64,000 nt of DNA from Taibaiella lutea (GTDB taxonomy: Bacteria > Bacteroidota > Bacteroidia > Chitinophagales > Chitinophagaceae). The stretch covers positions 186,001 to 250,000 of the forward strand of contig NZ_VWSH01000003.1 in assembly GCF_008629695.1 (NCBI RefSeq). The letters run 5' to 3'. The stretch's first letter is position 1, and every line of letters starts with the position of its first letter. The translations under genes were made by a program, and so were the position numbers. Under the pieces are notes generated by a model, which worked only from the letters and a program-made list of their open reading frames with translations, did not search any database and was not told the origin of the DNA. Below are positions 61,604-64,000 of the stretch, one piece after another.

Positions 61604-64000
61604 GTGAAAAAAATCTATACTCTATTTGCATTATTGTTTCTTGCAACGTCTGGTTTAAAAGCCCAAATATCGTTGCAATACAATGATACCACGCTTTGCC
61701 CGGGGCAAACTATTACGATGTGTGCTTCTTTAACCGGATTGGCAGATGCCTTGAATTCTGACGATCAGTCCAGCGGCATTATTAATTTAGGTTTCCCTTT
61801 CGTTTTTTTCGGCAATACTTATACCAAATGCGTAGCATCCGGCAACGGGATGATCAATTTTGATACAACGTTAGCCAATACCGGATGGGGATGGACCTGG
61901 GGACAAATAACAGGCGGAACAAATCCTGTTGCAAATGAGGCCATTTTTGCCACATTTTGCGATTTATTTCTTCCTTCAGGCGGACAAATCAGATATCAAC
62001 GCCTGGGTTCTGTAGGCCAAAGAAAATTTATCATTGAATGGTGCCAGGTACCCGTTTACTCAGGAGCATGTGCTTCTGCTATTGTTACAACTCAGATTGT
62101 TTTATATGAAGGTTCCAATCTGATTGAAATTCATACAACTAATCTTCCGGCAATAGGTCCATCTTGCCCAAGTGCTTCACCTGGATATTATCAACAGGTA
62201 GTTCAGGGTGTGCGTAATAGTGACGGTTCAGCATCTTTCTTCCCTACCAACAGAGATCCTGTTGTTAGCACAACCAACTGGGCAGTTACAGGTCTTGCTA
62301 ACGATGCTGTGAGATTTACGCCCACCAGTAATACCAACTATACTATTACACCAATTCCTTTTAATCCATTTCCTATCATTGACTCTGTTTACTCTGATAA
62401 TTTAAAATGGTATGCTCCCAATACAACAACACCTTTTGCGACAGGTGCCTGTGCAACCACAACGGTCCTGCCCGGTGTAAATTATTATACTGTTCACTAT
62501 GACGGCATTGCAGGCTGTCAGGCAGATAGTGCGCACCTTATAGACACCGTGCATATCCTTTATGGTGCTAAATATGATACTTTAAATGTGGACATATGCG
62601 TTGGCAGTACTTACAATTTTTATGGGCATGCACTTCATCAAACAGGTCAATACGATACGACTTTTTCAACTGTCGGAGGTTGTGACAGCGTTATTACTTT
62701 AAATCTATCTGTTAATCCTTATCCGATTGTTTCGCTTACGGATACAACCTCTCGTGTCATTCTCTGCAGAGATGTAAACGGAACTATTGCTCTTTCAAAT
62801 CCTGCAAGTAATTATAGTTACCAATGGTATCGGAATGATTCGCTTTTAACGGGACAAACGGCATCATCTATCAGCTCATCAATTCCCGGAGCTTATAAAG
62901 TAGCAGTTACTACAGACAAAGGCTGTTCATCCGTTTCGCAAACCGTTCATTTTGAGACGGACGCTATTCATGTTGATTTTAATATTGACTTGTTTAAAGG
63001 CTGTGTAAACGATACTATACGACTTACCAACCTAAGTACCGTAAACAGTACCTATAAATGGAATTTTGGAGATGGAACTTTTCCTCCTGATACAACCTTA
63101 AATCCGACACATATCTATCAGACGCAGAACGTTTACTTTATTAAATTAATAGCTACAGATACCAACGGTTGTGTTGATTCAACACTTAAACAAGTCAATA
63201 CGCTACACCCTTTAAATGCTGCATTTACATCAAGTGCAGATACAATTTGTCTAAGTGAAGGAGCTCCTGTAGTCTTTACAGATCAGTCCGTTGGCGCCAC
63301 TTCCTGGAATTGGAATTTTGGTGAGGGTTCTCCTGTAAATACGCAAAATGCATCTTATACTTTTACACAACACGGGGCGCATAATGTAAGGCTGGTTATT
63401 CACGATGATATTCCATGTTATGATACAGTTTACCATATAGTACAAGTAGATTCTGTACCTTACTTTTCTATTGCTCAGGATAAACATGTTATGTGTGCCG
63501 GTGAGCAGTTAGATTTCACCTCTGACTTTTATGCAACAACGCTCAGAAGCATTTCATGGAACTTTGGAGATGGTTCTCAATGGAACCAATCAGGTGCAAC
63601 TTCACATCATTATGAAAATCCCGGTATATACTGGATTAATGTAGATGCAGATTTTGGTGTTTGTGGAATAAGCCATGCCATGGATTCCATTGTGGTAAAT
63701 GCCTTCCCGATAGTTGATCTTGGCCCTGACAGCGTGTTGTGTTTAAATGCATCAGCTATCAGAGTTGCTGATTTACACAATACGGGAGACCCTTCTATAC
63801 AATGGGCGTGGAATACAGGAGCAACAACTCCATTCATTGAAGTCAATACGCCAGGAACTTATTCTGTAACCGCTACTAAAAATGATTGTTCCACCACTGA
63901 AAGCATTACAATAAATAAGGATTGTTACAACGACATTCCAAATGTATTTACGCCAAATGGCGATGGTGTAAACGATTATTTTTATCCTAAACAATTGCTG
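61604..64000 (+). CDS. PKD-repeat surface protein with T9SS type B sorting domain (third of three, runs off window)
   Basis: An open frame of 799 codons from GTG 61604 to the window end with no stop. The signal peptide is VKKIYTLFALLFLATSGLKA. The N-terminal domain (about 22-230) reads SSGIINLGFPFVFFGNTYTK, then SGNGMINFD and IRYQRLG, a nidogen-like beta domain. A cysteine-containing segment follows (CVGSTYNFYGHALHQTGQYD), then an Ig unit (YQWYRNDSLLTGQ), then the same module as in the two genes before (KWNFGDGTFPPDTTLNPTH, NWNFGEGSP, ISWNFGDGSQWNQ). The type B signal begins IPNVFTPNGDGVNDYFYP at the very edge. Only about 75 residues should be missing. GTG is chosen because it opens the signal peptide and no closer ATG exists. 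Confidence 0.88.
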   Translation, partial: MKKIYTLFALLFLATSGLKAQISLQYNDTTLCPGQTITMCASLTGLADALNSDDQSSGIINLGFPFVFFGNTYTKCVASGNGMINFDTTLANTGWGWTWGQITGGTNPVANEAIFATFCDLFLPSGGQIRYQRLGSVGQRKFIIEWCQVPVYSGACASAIVTTQIVLYEGSNLIEIHTTNLPAIGPSCPSASPGYYQQVVQGVRNSDGSASFFPTNRDPVVSTTNWAVTGLANDAVRFTPTSNTNYTITPIPFNPFPIIDSVYSDNLKWYAPNTTTPFATGACATTTVLPGVNYYTVHYDGIAGCQADSAHLIDTVHILYGAKYDTLNVDICVGSTYNFYGHALHQTGQYDTTFSTVGGCDSVITLNLSVNPYPIVSLTDTTSRVILCRDVNGTIALSNPASNYSYQWYRNDSLLTGQTASSISSSIPGAYKVAVTTDKGCSSVSQTVHFETDAIHVDFNIDLFKGCVNDTIRLTNLSTVNSTYKWNFGDGTFPPDTTLNPTHIYQTQNVYFIKLIATDTNGCVDSTLKQVNTLHPLNAAFTSSADTICLSEGAPVVFTDQSVGATSWNWNFGEGSPVNTQNASYTFTQHGAHNVRLVIHDDIPCYDTVYHIVQVDSVPYFSIAQDKHVMCAGEQLDFTSDFYATTLRSISWNFGDGSQWNQSGATSHHYENPGIYWINVDADFGVCGISHAMDSIVVNAFPIVDLGPDSVLCLNASAIRVADLHNTGDPSIQWAWNTGATTPFIEVNTPGTYSVTATKNDCSTTESITINKDCYNDIPNVFTPNGDGVNDYFYPKQLL

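Noticed and set aside
60373-63994. Several minus-strand frames of 60-80 codons with similar sequences (MFILSNRKVR type)
   Set aside because: They are antisense shadows of the repeated PKD module, which explains why they resemble each other.

Overview
This window comes from a member of the Bacteroidota, most likely a Chitinophagaceae-like lineage. The evidence is: secreted proteins carrying type A and type B type IX secretion (T9SS) C-terminal sorting signals; a PorP/SprF family protein; a bacillithiol gene (bshB1); Bacteroidota-restricted families (DUF4294, DUF4295, DUF5606); starts without Shine-Dalgarno sequences; and promoters of the TAnnTTTG type. The DNA is AT-rich with many strong bidirectional hairpin terminators. 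I see no rRNA, tRNA, CRISPR array or prophage.

Layout. 1-8 kb: a 21-bp tandem repeat, a conserved secreted protein, a tiny membrane protein, a cold-shock protein, a flippase, a phosphohexomutase, and a minus-strand pair encoding a secreted VWA protein and a histidine kinase. 8-15 kb: recR, two tandem T9SS cargo genes, PorP/SprF, upp, a DUF4294 gene and bshB1. 15-19.3 kb: rpmB-rpmG-DUF4295, a YegP-like gene, then an array of five paralogous small secreted proteins of no family I recognise. 19.3-24.2 kb: priA, a T9SS cargo gene and an orphan MlaE-type permease. 24.2-37.7 kb (minus strand): the S10-spc ribosomal protein cluster rpsJ to secY. It is interrupted between rpsH and rplF by a terminator, an antisense LamG-domain gene remnant and a separate consensus promoter. 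37.9-47.3 kb: T9SS cargo, an SGNH-like secreted esterase, a DUF5606 gene, the N-terminal half of transketolase, an MFS transporter, an FAD oxidoreductase, a 22-bp minisatellite of about 19 copies, a DUF2200 gene, a YbhN-like membrane protein and ruvC. 47.3-53 kb: a REP-associated tyrosine transposase with a palindromic repeat cluster, metG, an efflux adaptor, a SAM hydroxide adenosyltransferase and an ABM-domain protein. 53-64 kb: a surface-protein region with one type A cargo gene, then three large PKD-repeat proteins with type B sorting domains. The first two are each preceded by a small secreted protein of one paralogous family; the third runs off the right edge.

How it fits together. Housekeeping genes (translation, DNA repair and replication restart, pyrimidine salvage, thiol synthesis) alternate with an exported surface-protein inventory that depends on T9SS. 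The two accessory blocks that best fit an undescribed system are the five-gene array of small cysteine-containing secreted proteins (16.76-19.06 kb) and the small-protein plus type-B-adhesin pairs (55.1-61.3 kb). Functions for both are inference only.
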